A DNA stretch of 64,000 bases from Flammeovirgaceae bacterium UBA5008 (GCA_002398365.1 DGYK01000068.1:3748-67747); one strand, 5' to 3'; positions 34,958 to 43,423 are shown, numbered from the stretch's first letter. Numbers and translations: made by a program. The notes: generated by a model from the sequence alone, not told the origin.

Positions 34958-35476
34958 TTATCCGTTAAATACTTTTGACAATGAAACTCCTCTGTTACGA
35001 GCGATGGTTTGAGGATCGCGCATCGTGGTCAATGCCTTGAAAGTAGCCTTTACCACGTTGTGAGGATTTGATGAACCTTTTGATTTTGCCAATACATTGT
35101 GAACTCCGGCACTTTCCAATACAGCACGCATCGCACCACCGGCAATTACACCTGTACCTGGTGATGCCGGCTTCAATAACACGAAACCACCACCAAATTT
35201 ACCAAGTGATTCATGAGGTACTGTTCCTTTGATGATCGGAACCTTTACCAAATGCTTCTTTGCATCATCGATTCCTTTGGTAATCGCATCGGTTACTTCA
35301 TTGGCTTTGCCAAGTCCGTATCCTACCACACCATTGCCGTCTCCAACTACTACGATAGCCGCGAAACTGAATCTTCTACCACCTTTAACCACTTTTGCTA
35401 CACGCTGAATGGCAACCACCTTTTCTTTAAGGTCGATTTCGCTGGCTTTTACTGTGCTGACGTTACTTTGTGTCAT
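34958..35476 (-). CDS. rpsE: Ribosomal protein S5
   Basis: Predicted 172 residues. The double-stranded-RNA-like N-terminal domain has VVKGGRRFSFAAIVVVGDGNGVVGYGLGKANEV, and the C-terminal domain GTGVIAGGAMRAVLESAGVHNVLAKSKGSSNPHNVV. S5 helps decoding accuracy and mRNA unwinding at the entry side of the 30S subunit. Confidence 0.97.
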   Translation of the reverse strand: MTQSNVSTVKASEIDLKEKVVAIQRVAKVVKGGRRFSFAAIVVVGDGNGVVGYGLGKANEVTDAITKGIDDAKKHLVKVPIIKGTVPHESLGKFGGGFVLLKPASPGTGVIAGGAMRAVLESAGVHNVLAKSKGSSNPHNVVKATFKALTTMRDPQTIARNRGVSLSKVFNG

Positions 35477-35480
35477 GCTA

Positions 35481-35828
35481 TTAGAATTTTAAACCACCCT
35501 CTCTGGCACCTTCTGCCAAAGCTTTGATATTACCATGATATAAATATCCATTACGATCGAAAACGATCTCCTGAATACCGCTCGCTAAAGCTTTTTCCGC
35601 TACCTTCTGTCCTACTGACTTAGATACAGGTAAGGAAACTCCACCATCCTTTGACAAATCCTTAGATGATGCTGCCAACAATGTGTGTCCTTTGGTGTCA
35701 TCAATAACCTGAGCGTAGATCGCACGGTTACTCTTAAACACAGTAAGTCTAGGACGTGCAGTAGTACCCTCCACTTTTTTGCGGATACCTTTCTTAATGC
35801 GTAATCTTCTATTCTTAATATTTGGCAT
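35481..35828 (-). CDS. rplR: Ribosomal protein L18
   Basis: Predicted 115 residues: RRLRIKKGIRKKVEGTTARPRLTVFKSNRAIYAQVIDD and the C-terminal IVFDRNGYLYHGNIKALAEGAREGGL, typical of L18, which binds 5S rRNA together with L5 and L25. Confidence 0.97.
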   Translation of the reverse strand: MPNIKNRRLRIKKGIRKKVEGTTARPRLTVFKSNRAIYAQVIDDTKGHTLLAASSKDLSKDGGVSLPVSKSVGQKVAEKALASGIQEIVFDRNGYLYHGNIKALAEGAREGGLKF

Positions 35829-35837
35829 ACTCTACTA

Positions 35838-36389
35838 TTATTTAGCAGCTGCTTTACCAGCTTTTCTGCGAACAAATTCTCCAACGTAACGAATACCCTT
35901 TCCTTTGTAAGGTTCTACGCTGCGCAATGATTTAATTTTTGCAGCTACCTGACCAATCAATTGTTTGTCAGTGCCTTCCAGAGTAATAATTGGGTTTTGG
36001 CCTTTTTCCTGAGTCGCCTGAACTTTCAATTCAGAAGGAATAGCCATGATAATACTGTGTGAATATCCCAAGCTAAGATCGAGTACGTTTCCTTGAGCAG
36101 AAGCCTTGAAACCTACACCAATTACTTCAAGTTGTCTTTTGTATCCGGTGCTAACACCTTCGATCATATTAGCAATCAATGAACGATATAAACCGTGCAT
36201 TGCTTTGTGACGCTTTTGTTCAGTTGGTCTGTGAACCAACACATTGCCTTCCTCCAAAGTAACTTTGAAATCAGGATCAATTACTTGCTTCAACTCGCCT
36301 TTCGGACCTTTTACAGTCACTTGACGATCACTAAAAGTGCATGTAACACCTTTGGGAAGTTCTATCGGAAGTCTACCTATACGTGACAT
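35838..36389 (-). CDS. rplF: Ribosomal protein L6
   Basis: Predicted 183 residues with the start MSRIGRLPIELPKGV, the middle HGLYRSLIANMIEGVSTGYKRQLEVIGVGFKA and the signature PYKGKGIRYVGEFVRRKAGKA. L6 lies near the factor-binding site of the 50S subunit. Confidence 0.97.
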   Translation of the reverse strand: MSRIGRLPIELPKGVTCTFSDRQVTVKGPKGELKQVIDPDFKVTLEEGNVLVHRPTEQKRHKAMHGLYRSLIANMIEGVSTGYKRQLEVIGVGFKASAQGNVLDLSLGYSHSIIMAIPSELKVQATQEKGQNPIITLEGTDKQLIGQVAAKIKSLRSVEPYKGKGIRYVGEFVRRKAGKAAAK

Positions 36390-36403
36390 ATTCTATTATC
36401 GGA

Positions 36404-36808
36404 TTAGTAGATGTAACATAAAACCTCACCACCTACATTTAGCGCCTTTGCTTCTTTATCGGTAATTACACCTTTGGAAGTGGAAAGGATCGCAATGCCC
36501 AATCCGTTCAATACTTTGGGCAGGTTATCTGCACCTTTGTACTGACGAAGACCAGGAGAGCTGACACGATCTAATTTCGTGATAGCAGATTCTTTGGTTT
36601 CCGGATTGTACTTCAAGGCAATTTTAATGCTGCCCTGTTTGTTAGCTGTTTCCTCAAACTTATAGTTAAGGATATAGCCTTTGTCGAAAAGCACCTTAGT
36701 TACCTCTTTCTTCAAGTTAGAGGCAGGAACTTCTACCACGCGGTGACGGGCCTTGATGGCGTTGCGCAACCGGGTTAAATAATCTGCGATAGGATCTGTC
36801 GTCTTCAT
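36404..36808 (-). CDS. rpsH: Ribosomal protein S8
   Basis: Predicted 134 residues: TDPIADYLTRLRNAIKARHRVVEVPAS, PGLRQYKGADNLPKVLNGLGIAILSTSKGVITDKEA and the closing GGEVLCYIY. S8 binds helix 21 of 16S rRNA and in E. coli represses the spc genes. Here it is the first gene after an internal promoter with a leader hairpin, 140 bases after rpsN, which makes it the head of a sub-operon. Confidence 0.97.
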   Translation of the reverse strand: MKTTDPIADYLTRLRNAIKARHRVVEVPASNLKKEVTKVLFDKGYILNYKFEETANKQGSIKIALKYNPETKESAITKLDRVSSPGLRQYKGADNLPKVLNGLGIAILSTSKGVITDKEAKALNVGGEVLCYIY

Positions 36809-36829
36809 TTCACTTTTCTTTAAAAAGCA

Positions 36830-36885
36830 AGCCCCATTTTTTTGAACGGGGCTGCAAAGATAAATAACAATTTTAGTTATCCAAA
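36830..36885 (-). promoter_or_regulatory. Internal promoter with +1 hairpin ahead of rpsH
   Basis: On the minus strand TTTG (36882-36885), 19 bases, TATCTTTG (36855-36862) is an exact Bacteroidetes promoter. Transcription should start at about 36852. The RNA then begins with a hairpin, AGCCCC (36853-36848) pairing with GGGGCT (36835-36830) across 12 bases, followed by TTGCTTTTTAAAGAAA before the rpsH ATG. The hairpin plus T-run could also stop transcripts arriving from rpsN. Confidence 0.68.
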
Positions 36886-36949
36886 CTGTTACCCGGTTTC
36901 GTTGTAAAAACGACCTCGGTACTCAGCAACCAATAAAATACTGCTCGAA

Positions 36950-37219
36950 TTACCAGCTTGCCTTTGTCAAGCCTGGTATTTTACCATCGCTTGCCAATTG
37001 GCGGAACTGGTTACGGCATATGCCAAATTTCGACATATAACCTCTCGGTCTTCCGGTAAGCTTGCAGCGGCTGTGCAAACGAACTTTAGATGAGCTTCTT
37101 GGAAGTTTATCCAAGGCATCCCAATCTCCTGCTTCTTTCAAAGCAGCACGTTTTTTTGCATAGCGCTCTACTAAGCGCAATTTCTTCTTATCTCTTGCAA
37201 TGACTGCTAACTTTGCCAT
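36950..37219 (-). CDS. rpsN: Ribosomal protein S14 (long, zinc-free form)
   Basis: Predicted 89 residues: AVIARDKKKLRLVERYAKKRAALKEAGDWDALDKLPRSS, then SRCKLTGRPRGYMSKFGICRNQFRQLA. The 89-residue size and the lack of the CxxC pairs place it in the zinc-independent group. It is the last gene of the upstream part of the operon, before the internal promoter. Confidence 0.96.
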   Translation of the reverse strand: MAKLAVIARDKKKLRLVERYAKKRAALKEAGDWDALDKLPRSSSKVRLHSRCKLTGRPRGYMSKFGICRNQFRQLASDGKIPGLTKASW

Positions 37220-37223
37220 GCTA

Positions 37224-37775
37224 TTAGTTTTTAGTTACGAAAGGCATACCGAAGGCTTTCAAAAGCTCATAGCTTTCTTCATCGGTAGAGGCGGTTGTTA
37301 CAAATGTGATATCCATACCATTGATCTTCGTTACCTTGTCAATGGAAATTTCCGGGAAAATGATCTGTTCTTTCACACCCAGTGTGTAGTTTCCACGACC
37401 ATCAAAACCTTTGTCATTTACACCTTTGAAATCGCGAACGCGTGGCAGAGCAACATTCATCAATCTGTCCATGAATTCATACATGCGATCTCCACGAAGG
37501 GTAACTTTTGCTCCAATGGCCTGATTGCCACGAAGTTTGAAGTTTGAAATGTCTTTCTTCGATTTGGTAGAAACTGCCTTTTGGCCAGAGATTGTGGTAA
37601 GCTCTTCTACGCCTACTTCAATCAATTTCTTGTCAGCTACCGCTGCACCAATACCTTTGTTGATGCAAATTTTTTCGACTTTAGGTACCTGCATGACCGA
37701 CTTATACTGAAACTTATCTCTCAGTCCGGGCACGATTTCCTTGAGGTACTTCTCTTTTAATCTGGGCGTTGCCAT
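37224..37775 (-). CDS. rplE: Ribosomal protein L5
   Basis: Predicted 183 residues with PRLKEKYLKEIVPGLRDKFQYKSVMQVPKVEKICINKGIG, GAKVTLRGDRMYEFMDRLMNVALPRVRDFKGV and the C-terminal DITFVTTASTDEESYELLKAFGMPF. It carries 5S rRNA into the 50S central protuberance. Its start overlaps the rplX stop by one base. Confidence 0.97.
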   Translation of the reverse strand: MATPRLKEKYLKEIVPGLRDKFQYKSVMQVPKVEKICINKGIGAAVADKKLIEVGVEELTTISGQKAVSTKSKKDISNFKLRGNQAIGAKVTLRGDRMYEFMDRLMNVALPRVRDFKGVNDKGFDGRGNYTLGVKEQIIFPEISIDKVTKINGMDITFVTTASTDEESYELLKAFGMPFVTKN

Positions 37776-38116
37776 TATTTTATAAATTCACCTGTTTTCT
37801 TAGAATATCTTTGAAGCTTGCCTTTGGCATTCAACTTACGACCGGTGCGAACTGCTTTACCAGTTGCTCCGTCAACCAACATCAAGTTACTGATGTGAAT
37901 CGTTCCTTCTGTCTTTTTGATACCTCCTTCGGGCTTGCCGGCAGTTGGCTTTTGGTGCTTTGTGATGATATTGATACCCTCTACGATAGCACGGTTTTTA
38001 TCAGCAATGATTTCAAGAACAGTACCTGTTTTTGACTTATCATCCCCTGCCAACACCTTTACGGTATCGCCTTTTTTAATGTGCAGCTTTTGCTGCTTGT
38101 TTGATTTCCTTTCCAT
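37775..38116 (-). CDS. rplX: Ribosomal protein L24
   Basis: Predicted 113 residues: a KOW motif near the start (IKKGDTVKVLAGDDKSKTGTVLEI), INIITKHQKPTAGKPEGGI and HISNLMLVDGATGKAVRTGRKL. L24 begins 50S assembly at the 5' end of 23S rRNA. Confidence 0.97.
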   Translation of the reverse strand: MERKSNKQQKLHIKKGDTVKVLAGDDKSKTGTVLEIIADKNRAIVEGINIITKHQKPTAGKPEGGIKKTEGTIHISNLMLVDGATGKAVRTGRKLNAKGKLQRYSKKTGEFIK

Positions 38117-38118
38117 GA

Positions 38119-38487
38119 TTATAATACTTCAGGAGCTAATGAAATAATTTTCATGAACTGCTTTTCACGCAATTCGCGGGCAACAGGTCCGAAGATACGG
38201 GTTCCGCGAGGCTCGTCTTGTTGATTCAACAACACGGCTGCGTTGTCTTCAAAACGAATGTATGAACCATCCTTTCTTCTGATTTCTTTCTTGGTGCGAA
38301 CGATAACCGCTTTTGACACAGTTCCTTTCTTAATTTGGCTGGTAGGGATGGCAGACTTTACAGTTACCACAATTTTATCGCCTACACTCGCTGTGCGTCT
38401 GCGGGTTCCACCCAATACGTGCATACACAAAACTTCTTTGGCACCACTGTTATCGGCTACGGTTAGCCTTGATTCGGTTTGTATCAT
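38119..38487 (-). CDS. rplN: Ribosomal protein L14
   Basis: Predicted 122 residues: MIQTESRLTVADNSGAKEVLCMHVLGG, VVTVKSAIPTSQIKKGTVSKAVIVRTKKEIRRKDGSYIRFEDNAAVLLN and RGTRIFGPVARELREK. This is a near-standard L14, forming an inter-subunit bridge. Confidence 0.97.
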   Translation of the reverse strand: MIQTESRLTVADNSGAKEVLCMHVLGGTRRRTASVGDKIVVTVKSAIPTSQIKKGTVSKAVIVRTKKEIRRKDGSYIRFEDNAAVLLNQQDEPRGTRIFGPVARELREKQFMKIISLAPEVL

Positions 38488-38489
38488 GG

Positions 38490-38750
38490 TTACTTTGCTT
38501 TTTCTACGATCTCAACTAATCTCCAACGCTTGCTCTTGCTCAATGGGCGAGTTTCCATGATGCGTACGATATCACCGATACCGGCTTCATTTTTCTCGTC
38601 ATGGGCCATGAACTTCGTGGTTTTGTTCATGAATTTTCCATAGATCGGGTGTTTCACCTTTCTGTCGATTGCAACCGTAATTGACTTGGTCATCTTATTG
38701 CTGGTGACCCGGCCAACTCTTTCCTTTCTTAGATTACGTTCCGTCTCCAT
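38490..38750 (-). CDS. rpsQ: Ribosomal protein S17
   Basis: Predicted 86-residue OB-fold protein: RNLRKERVGRVTSNKMTKSITVAIDRKVKHPIYGKFMNKTTKFMAHDEKN and GDIVRIMETRPLSKSKRWRLVEI. It binds the 5' domain of 16S rRNA early in assembly. Confidence 0.97.
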   Translation of the reverse strand: METERNLRKERVGRVTSNKMTKSITVAIDRKVKHPIYGKFMNKTTKFMAHDEKNEAGIGDIVRIMETRPLSKSKRWRLVEIVEKAK

Positions 38751-38756
38751 GAAAAT

Positions 38757-38951
38757 TTATTTTTTTGATTCTTTTGCTGTTAATTCAGTTTTCAACCGAG
38801 CAACCAATTTGCGTGCTTCTCTGATCTTCATTGGGTTTTCAATAGAAGATATTTGGTGTGCAAATCTGATTTTGCGAAGGTTTTCTTGTTCGCTTCCGAT
38901 TTTCTCTTTCAACTCTTCCGGAGTCAATACTTTAATCTCGGTGTTTTTCAT
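38757..38951 (-). CDS. rpmC: Ribosomal protein L29
   Basis: Predicted 64-residue helical hairpin protein: LTPEELKEKIGSEQENLRKIRFAHQISSIENPMKIREARKLVARLKTEL. It lies next to the peptide exit site, where it helps bind trigger factor and SRP. Confidence 0.95.
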   Translation of the reverse strand: MKNTEIKVLTPEELKEKIGSEQENLRKIRFAHQISSIENPMKIREARKLVARLKTELTAKESKK

Positions 38952-38993
38952 CTCTTTACTATTTTTTGGTTCGATCTTCGTTGCCGAAGGATC

Positions 38994-39428
38994 TTATTTT
39001 TTCTCTGCTTGTTCTACGTAATCTCTTCGAACAGTAAACTTCGTTTTGAATGGTATTTTACCATCTGCCAACGCTAATGCTTCCTTCGCGGTAGCCATAG
39101 TAACACCACCCGCTTCAAACAGGATTGTTCCTGGCTTAATCACAGCTACCCAATATTCCGGAGCTCCTTTACCTTTACCCATACGAACCTCTGCAGGCTT
39201 GCGGGTAATTGGCTTATCAGGGAATATGCGGATCCAAACCTGACCTTCACGCTTCATCGCGCGAGTAACAGCCACACGAGCAGCCTCTAACTGACGTGCA
39301 GTGATCCACCCTGGCTCTAATGCTTTCAATGCGAATGATCCGAAAGTGATTTGGTGACCACGTGTGGCCATACCTTTCACTTTTCCTTTCTGCATCTTTC
39401 TAAATTTCGTACGCTTCGGTTGTAACAT
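38994..39428 (-). CDS. rplP: Ribosomal protein L16
   Basis: Predicted 144 residues: MLQPKRTKFRKMQKGKVKG, FGSFALKALEPGWITARQLEAARVAVTRAMKREGQVWIRIFPDKPITRKPAEVRMGKGKG. L16 helps place the A-site tRNA. The Arg81-type residue (in RMGKGKG) is in a normal context for hydroxylation in other bacteria; no such enzyme is in the window. Confidence 0.97.
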   Translation of the reverse strand: MLQPKRTKFRKMQKGKVKGMATRGHQITFGSFALKALEPGWITARQLEAARVAVTRAMKREGQVWIRIFPDKPITRKPAEVRMGKGKGAPEYWVAVIKPGTILFEAGGVTMATAKEALALADGKIPFKTKFTVRRDYVEQAEKK

Positions 39429-39448
39429 AACTTAGCTACCTTAAAATT

Positions 39449-40267
39449 TTATCTTTTACCGCCTCTTTTTCTATCACCGCCTCTGTCTCCGCCACGCTCA
39501 TTTCTGTCTCCGCCTCTCTCTTGTCTTCCTCCACGATCATTGCCGCCTCTTCTTCTGTCGCCACCACCTTGCTGAGCACCGCCTTTGTTTTCACCGGCTG
39601 TGTTGCTCACCATTCCTACGTTAGGAGATAAGTCGCGCTTTCCATAAACCTCGCCTTTGAAGATCCATACTTTGATACCGATCTTACCATATACCGTTTG
39701 TGCTTCAGAAATTGCATAATCGATATCCGCACGAAGTGTGTGCAAAGGAATTCTACCTTCTTTGTATTGCTCCGTGCGAGCCATATCTGCACCGGCTAAG
39801 CGGCCTGATAGTTTCACTTTGATACCTTCCGCACCTACACGCATCGTTGAGGCAATTGCTTGCTTCATCGCTCTGCGATAAGAAATTCTGGCCTCTAATT
39901 GCTGAGCGATTGACTCACCAACTAAGCGAGCGTCTAACTCAGGGCGTTTTATTTCGAAGATATTGATCTGAACATCCTTCTTAGTTAAGTTTTTCAACTC
40001 TTCCTTGATTTTGTCCACCTCAGTACCACCTTTACCTATCACAACGCCCGGACGAGCTGTATGGATAGTAATTGTAATACGCTTGGAAGTGCTACGCTCG
40101 ATAACCACTTTCGCGATTCCTCCTTTTTGGATACGGGCGTCAACATACTTCCTGATCATGTGGTCTTCCACCAACTTATCAGAGAAATCTTTGCCACCAT
40201 ACCAAGCTGAATCCCAGCCGCGTACGACACCTAATCTAAAACCTACGGGGTTAATCTTCTGTCCCAT
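39449..40267 (-). CDS. rpsC: Ribosomal protein S3 with long Arg/Gly-rich tail
   Basis: Predicted 272 residues. The first 215 or so are normal S3: KH domain (RPGVVIGKGGTEVDKIKEELKNLT) and the C-terminal SGRLAGADMARTEQYKEGRIPLHTLRADIDYA. After that comes a low-complexity tail of about 50 residues made of GGDR, RGGN, GGRQ and RGGDRGGDR units. S3 lines the mRNA entry tunnel, so this positively charged, disordered tail would lie close to incoming mRNA. Confidence 0.97.
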   Translation of the reverse strand: MGQKINPVGFRLGVVRGWDSAWYGGKDFSDKLVEDHMIRKYVDARIQKGGIAKVVIERSTSKRITITIHTARPGVVIGKGGTEVDKIKEELKNLTKKDVQINIFEIKRPELDARLVGESIAQQLEARISYRRAMKQAIASTMRVGAEGIKVKLSGRLAGADMARTEQYKEGRIPLHTLRADIDYAISEAQTVYGKIGIKVWIFKGEVYGKRDLSPNVGMVSNTAGENKGGAQQGGGDRRRGGNDRGGRQERGGDRNERGGDRGGDRKRGGKR

Positions 40268-40734
40268 TATTTTTCAGTTTCTTTTGCTACAGTCTTTTTA
40301 CCTTCTGCTTTTGCAGGCATACGATCTACCACCAATGTTACATGGTTTGATCTTTTTCTCACACGGTGCGCACGGCCTTGTGGTGCTGGGCGAAGGCGCT
40401 TCAAAATGCGACCACCTCCAACAAAAATTTCTTTTACGAAAAGATCAGCCTCTTCCAACTTCACATCAGTGTTCTTTGCTTCCCAGCTGCTGATCGCTGA
40501 AAGCAACAACTTTTCCATTTTAGATGAAGGATGCTTTGAGTCGAATTTTAAGATGTTCAAAGCCGTGTTTACACGCTCTCCTCTGATCATATCCGCAATC
40601 AATCTCATCTTACGAGGAGATGTAGGAACGTTGTGCAAATAAACAGTTGATGGACCCGTCTTCGCTGCTTCTTTTACAGCTTTGATTTTAGCCCTTTTCG
40701 CTACTGATCCTTTAATTTTCTTTTCTGTTTCCAT
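40267..40734 (-). CDS. rplV: Ribosomal protein L22
   Basis: Predicted 155 residues. The core has LHNVPTSPRKMRLIADMIRGERVNTALNILKF and RILKRLRPAPQGRAHRVRKRSNHVTLVV, whose long hairpin reaches into the peptide exit tunnel. There are Lys/Ala-rich additions of about 20 residues at each end. The start overlaps nothing; the stop overlaps the rpsC start by one base. Confidence 0.97.
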   Translation of the reverse strand: METEKKIKGSVAKRAKIKAVKEAAKTGPSTVYLHNVPTSPRKMRLIADMIRGERVNTALNILKFDSKHPSSKMEKLLLSAISSWEAKNTDVKLEEADLFVKEIFVGGGRILKRLRPAPQGRAHRVRKRSNHVTLVVDRMPAKAEGKKTVAKETEK

Positions 40735-40743
40735 GATCAGGAA

Positions 40744-41028
40744 TTATTTTTTAGCTGCGTCAGCTTTGTTGTTACCACTGTGACCTTTGAAAGTACGAGT
40801 AGGCGCAAATTCACCTAGCTTATGGCCTACCATGTTTTCAGTTACATATACCGGAATGAACTTGTTTCCGTTATGTACTGCAAACGTATGGCCGATAAGA
40901 TCAGGCGTGATTGTTGATCTGCGAGACCACGTTTTGATGACCGATTTTTTTCCAGATTGCTCCATTACCTGCACTTTCTTTGCGAGGCGGGCATCCAAAT
41001 ACGGACCTTTCTTTATTGACCTTCCCAT
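40744..41028 (-). CDS. rpsS: Ribosomal protein S19
   Basis: Predicted 94 residues: MGRSIKKGPYLDARLAKKV, KTWSRRSTITPDLIGHTFAVHNGNKFIPVYVTENMVGHKLGEFAPTRTF. It is a standard S19 of the 30S head, contacting S13 and the 50S subunit. Confidence 0.97.
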   Translation of the reverse strand: MGRSIKKGPYLDARLAKKVQVMEQSGKKSVIKTWSRRSTITPDLIGHTFAVHNGNKFIPVYVTENMVGHKLGEFAPTRTFKGHSGNNKADAAKK

Positions 41029-41029
41029 A

Positions 41030-41854
41030 TTATTTCTTTCTTCTAGCTATGATTAAACCATCGGAGTACTTCTTCGGATGACGAGTCTTCTTGCCCTTCG
41101 ACAACAAGCCCTTTCTTGAGCGTGGGTGACCACCAGAAGCGCGACCTTCACCACCACCCATCGGGTGATCTACCGGGTTCATCGCTACGGCACGTGTGCG
41201 AGGACGAACTCCTCTCCAACGGCTGCGGCCTGCTTTACCAACACTTTCGTTCATGTGTTCTGCATTTGAAACAGCACCTACTGTTGCCATGCATCTCACT
41301 AATACATTTCTCATTTCGCCTGAAGGCATCTTCAAAGTTGCATACACATCTTCGCGAGCCACTAACTGAACAAATGAACCAGCACTGCGGGCAATAGATG
41401 CACCCTGACCTGGTTTTACCTCTACGTTATGTACGATTGTACCTACCGGGATTTTTGCTAACGGCAGCGCATTTCCAACTTCAGGGGCTACGTTATCGCC
41501 AGACACTAAAGTTTGACCTACTTTCAATCCTTGAGGAGCAACGATATATGCTTTTGAACCATCTGCATAGTATAATTTCGCAATACGAGCTGTTCTAGAA
41601 GGATCATACTCGATAGACTTCACTACGGCAGGAATGCCGAATTTATCTCTCTTGAAATCGATCAAGCGCAACTTTTGCTTATGACCACCACCGATGTAGC
41701 GCATCGTCATGCGGCCGTTGCTGTTTCTTCCTCCGGTTTTCTTTAGGGTAACCACCAACGATTTCTCGGGAGTTGATTCCGTTACATCGTCAAAAACAGG
41801 TGACAAGCGGTGACGCGTGCCGGCTGTGATTGGTTTAAGTTTGCGTAGTGCCAT
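41030..41854 (-). CDS. rplB: Ribosomal protein L2
   Basis: Predicted 274 residues: GRNSNGRMTMRYIGGGHKQKLRLIDFKRDKFGIPA in the N-terminal part and GVRPRTRAVAMNPVDHPMGGGEGRASGGHPRSRKG near the C-terminus, which includes the conserved His (VDHPMGGG) near the peptidyl-transferase centre. Confidence 0.98.
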   Translation of the reverse strand: MALRKLKPITAGTRHRLSPVFDDVTESTPEKSLVVTLKKTGGRNSNGRMTMRYIGGGHKQKLRLIDFKRDKFGIPAVVKSIEYDPSRTARIAKLYYADGSKAYIVAPQGLKVGQTLVSGDNVAPEVGNALPLAKIPVGTIVHNVEVKPGQGASIARSAGSFVQLVAREDVYATLKMPSGEMRNVLVRCMATVGAVSNAEHMNESVGKAGRSRWRGVRPRTRAVAMNPVDHPMGGGEGRASGGHPRSRKGLLSKGKKTRHPKKYSDGLIIARRKK

Positions 41855-41867
41855 CTCGACTATCTAA

Positions 41868-42155
41868 TTAAACGTTGCTATAAAAATCAATTACTTCACC
41901 GCTGGCCAAAGTAACGATCGCCTTTTTATAATTCGGGCGTCTTCCGGCTACGGTTCCTCCTTTGGTGAAGCGAACTTTGCTCTTTCCTAATACATTCGTG
42001 GTGTTAACTTTTTCTACGTTAACCGAATACATTTTTTCTACTGCCTTTTTGATCTCTACTTTATTAGCAGCTGAATCCACGATGAATCCATACTTGCCTT
42101 TCTCATTGAGGGCAGATACTTTCTCAGTAACCAGGGGGCTAATTAATATACTCAT
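41868..42155 (-). CDS. rplW: Ribosomal protein L23
   Basis: Predicted 95 residues: PLVTEKVSALNEKGKYGFIVDSAANKVEIKKAVEKMYSVNVEKVNT and GRRPNYKKAIVTLASGEVIDFY. L23 surrounds the exit tunnel and docks trigger factor. Confidence 0.97.
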   Translation of the reverse strand: MSILISPLVTEKVSALNEKGKYGFIVDSAANKVEIKKAVEKMYSVNVEKVNTTNVLGKSKVRFTKGGTVAGRRPNYKKAIVTLASGEVIDFYSNV

Positions 42156-42164
42156 TGGTTGCTG

Positions 42165-42791
42165 TTATTTTAAGATGTTGTTGATTGAATTAAGAGAGCT
42201 TTCTACTAAAACCAACTGGTCAGCATTCATTAAATCAAATGTATTGATTTGAGAAGCAGTGATGATTTTAGAGTTGGGAACATTTCTTCCAGATAGAACA
42301 ATGTTCTTTTTTACTTCCGGAAGAACGAACAAAGTCTTCTTGTCATTTAAAGACAAAGACTTCAACATGGCTAAGTATTGCTTTGTTTTAGGAGCTGAGA
42401 AATCGAAATCTTCTAAAACAGAGATTGAGTTTTCTTTTGCTTTGTAGGTAAGAGCCGACTTACGAGCTAAGTCTTTTACCTTTTTGTTCAACTTGAACGA
42501 GTAGTCGCGGGGAGTAGGACCGAAGATACGACCACCACCTTTGAATTGAGGGTTTTTGATGTTACCCGCACGAGCACCACCGGTTCCCTTTTGCTTCTTG
42601 ATCTTTTTTGACGAACCGGAGATCTCATTACGTTGCTTAGACTTGTGAGTTCCCTGACGTTGGTTGGCCAAAATGCTTTTTACATCCAAGTAAATTGCAT
42701 GATCGTTTGGCTCAATTCCAAAAACCTCTTGGTCAAGGTTTACTTTGCGGCCTGTTGTTTCGCCACTTGATTTTACAACTGCTATGTCCAT
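42165..42791 (-). CDS. rplD: Ribosomal protein L4
   Basis: Predicted 208 residues with NQRQGTHKSKQRNEISGSSKKIKKQKGTGGARAGNIKNPQFKGGGRIFGPTPRDYSFKLNKK, the long loop that lines the exit tunnel. In E. coli L4 represses the S10 operon through its leader. Here the leader ahead of rplC has a small hairpin that could serve a similar role, but this is not shown. Confidence 0.97.
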   Translation of the reverse strand: MDIAVVKSSGETTGRKVNLDQEVFGIEPNDHAIYLDVKSILANQRQGTHKSKQRNEISGSSKKIKKQKGTGGARAGNIKNPQFKGGGRIFGPTPRDYSFKLNKKVKDLARKSALTYKAKENSISVLEDFDFSAPKTKQYLAMLKSLSLNDKKTLFVLPEVKKNIVLSGRNVPNSKIITASQINTFDLMNADQLVLVESSLNSINNILK

Positions 42792-43423
42792 TATTTCTGC
42801 AGGATTATCGTTGAATTCTTAGCGCCTGGAACCGATCCGCTGATCAGGATCAAATTCTGCTCTGGCATAATTTTAACTACTTTCAGGTTAACTGTTTTTA
42901 CACGCTCACCACCCATGCGACCAGGAAGACGCTTTCCTTTGATTACACGAGCAGCGAATGAGGCGTTACCCATTGAACCGGGAGCTCTTAAGCGGTTATG
43001 CTGACCGTGCGTCTGGCCACCTACTCCGGCAAATCCGTGACGCTTTACAACGCCTTGGAAGCCTTTACCTTTGGAAGTACCAACTGCATCGATGAAATCG
43101 CCTTCAGCAAAAACATCGCCAACCTTTATTTCTTTGCCTAATTCTGCGATACCATCAAAATCTGATGTAAAATCGCGGAACTCAACTAAGTTTCTTTTTG
43201 GAGTGGTGTTAGCCTTTTTGAAGTGACCTAACATGGCAGAAGAGGTGTTTTTCTCTTTTTTCTCGCCAAATGCCAATTGAATGGCCTTATAGCCATCCAC
43301 TTCGGGAGTTCTGACTTGTGTTACTACACAAGGACCTGCCTCGATTACAGTAACCGAGATACTGGTGCCATCAGCGCCAAAAACGCTGGTCATTCCTACT
43401 TTACGTCCTAATATTCCAGGCAT
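42791..43423 (-). CDS. rplC: Ribosomal protein L3
   Basis: Predicted 210 residues: MPGILGRKVGMTSVFGADG, FQGVVKRHGFAGVGGQTHGQHNRLRAPGSMGN and RLPGRMGGERVKTVNLKVV. It is the first gene of this ribosomal transcript; rpsJ (S10), which usually precedes rplC, is not present. The stop overlaps the rplD start by one base. Confidence 0.98.
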   Translation of the reverse strand: MPGILGRKVGMTSVFGADGTSISVTVIEAGPCVVTQVRTPEVDGYKAIQLAFGEKKEKNTSSAMLGHFKKANTTPKRNLVEFRDFTSDFDGIAELGKEIKVGDVFAEGDFIDAVGTSKGKGFQGVVKRHGFAGVGGQTHGQHNRLRAPGSMGNASFAARVIKGKRLPGRMGGERVKTVNLKVVKIMPEQNLILISGSVPGAKNSTIILQK

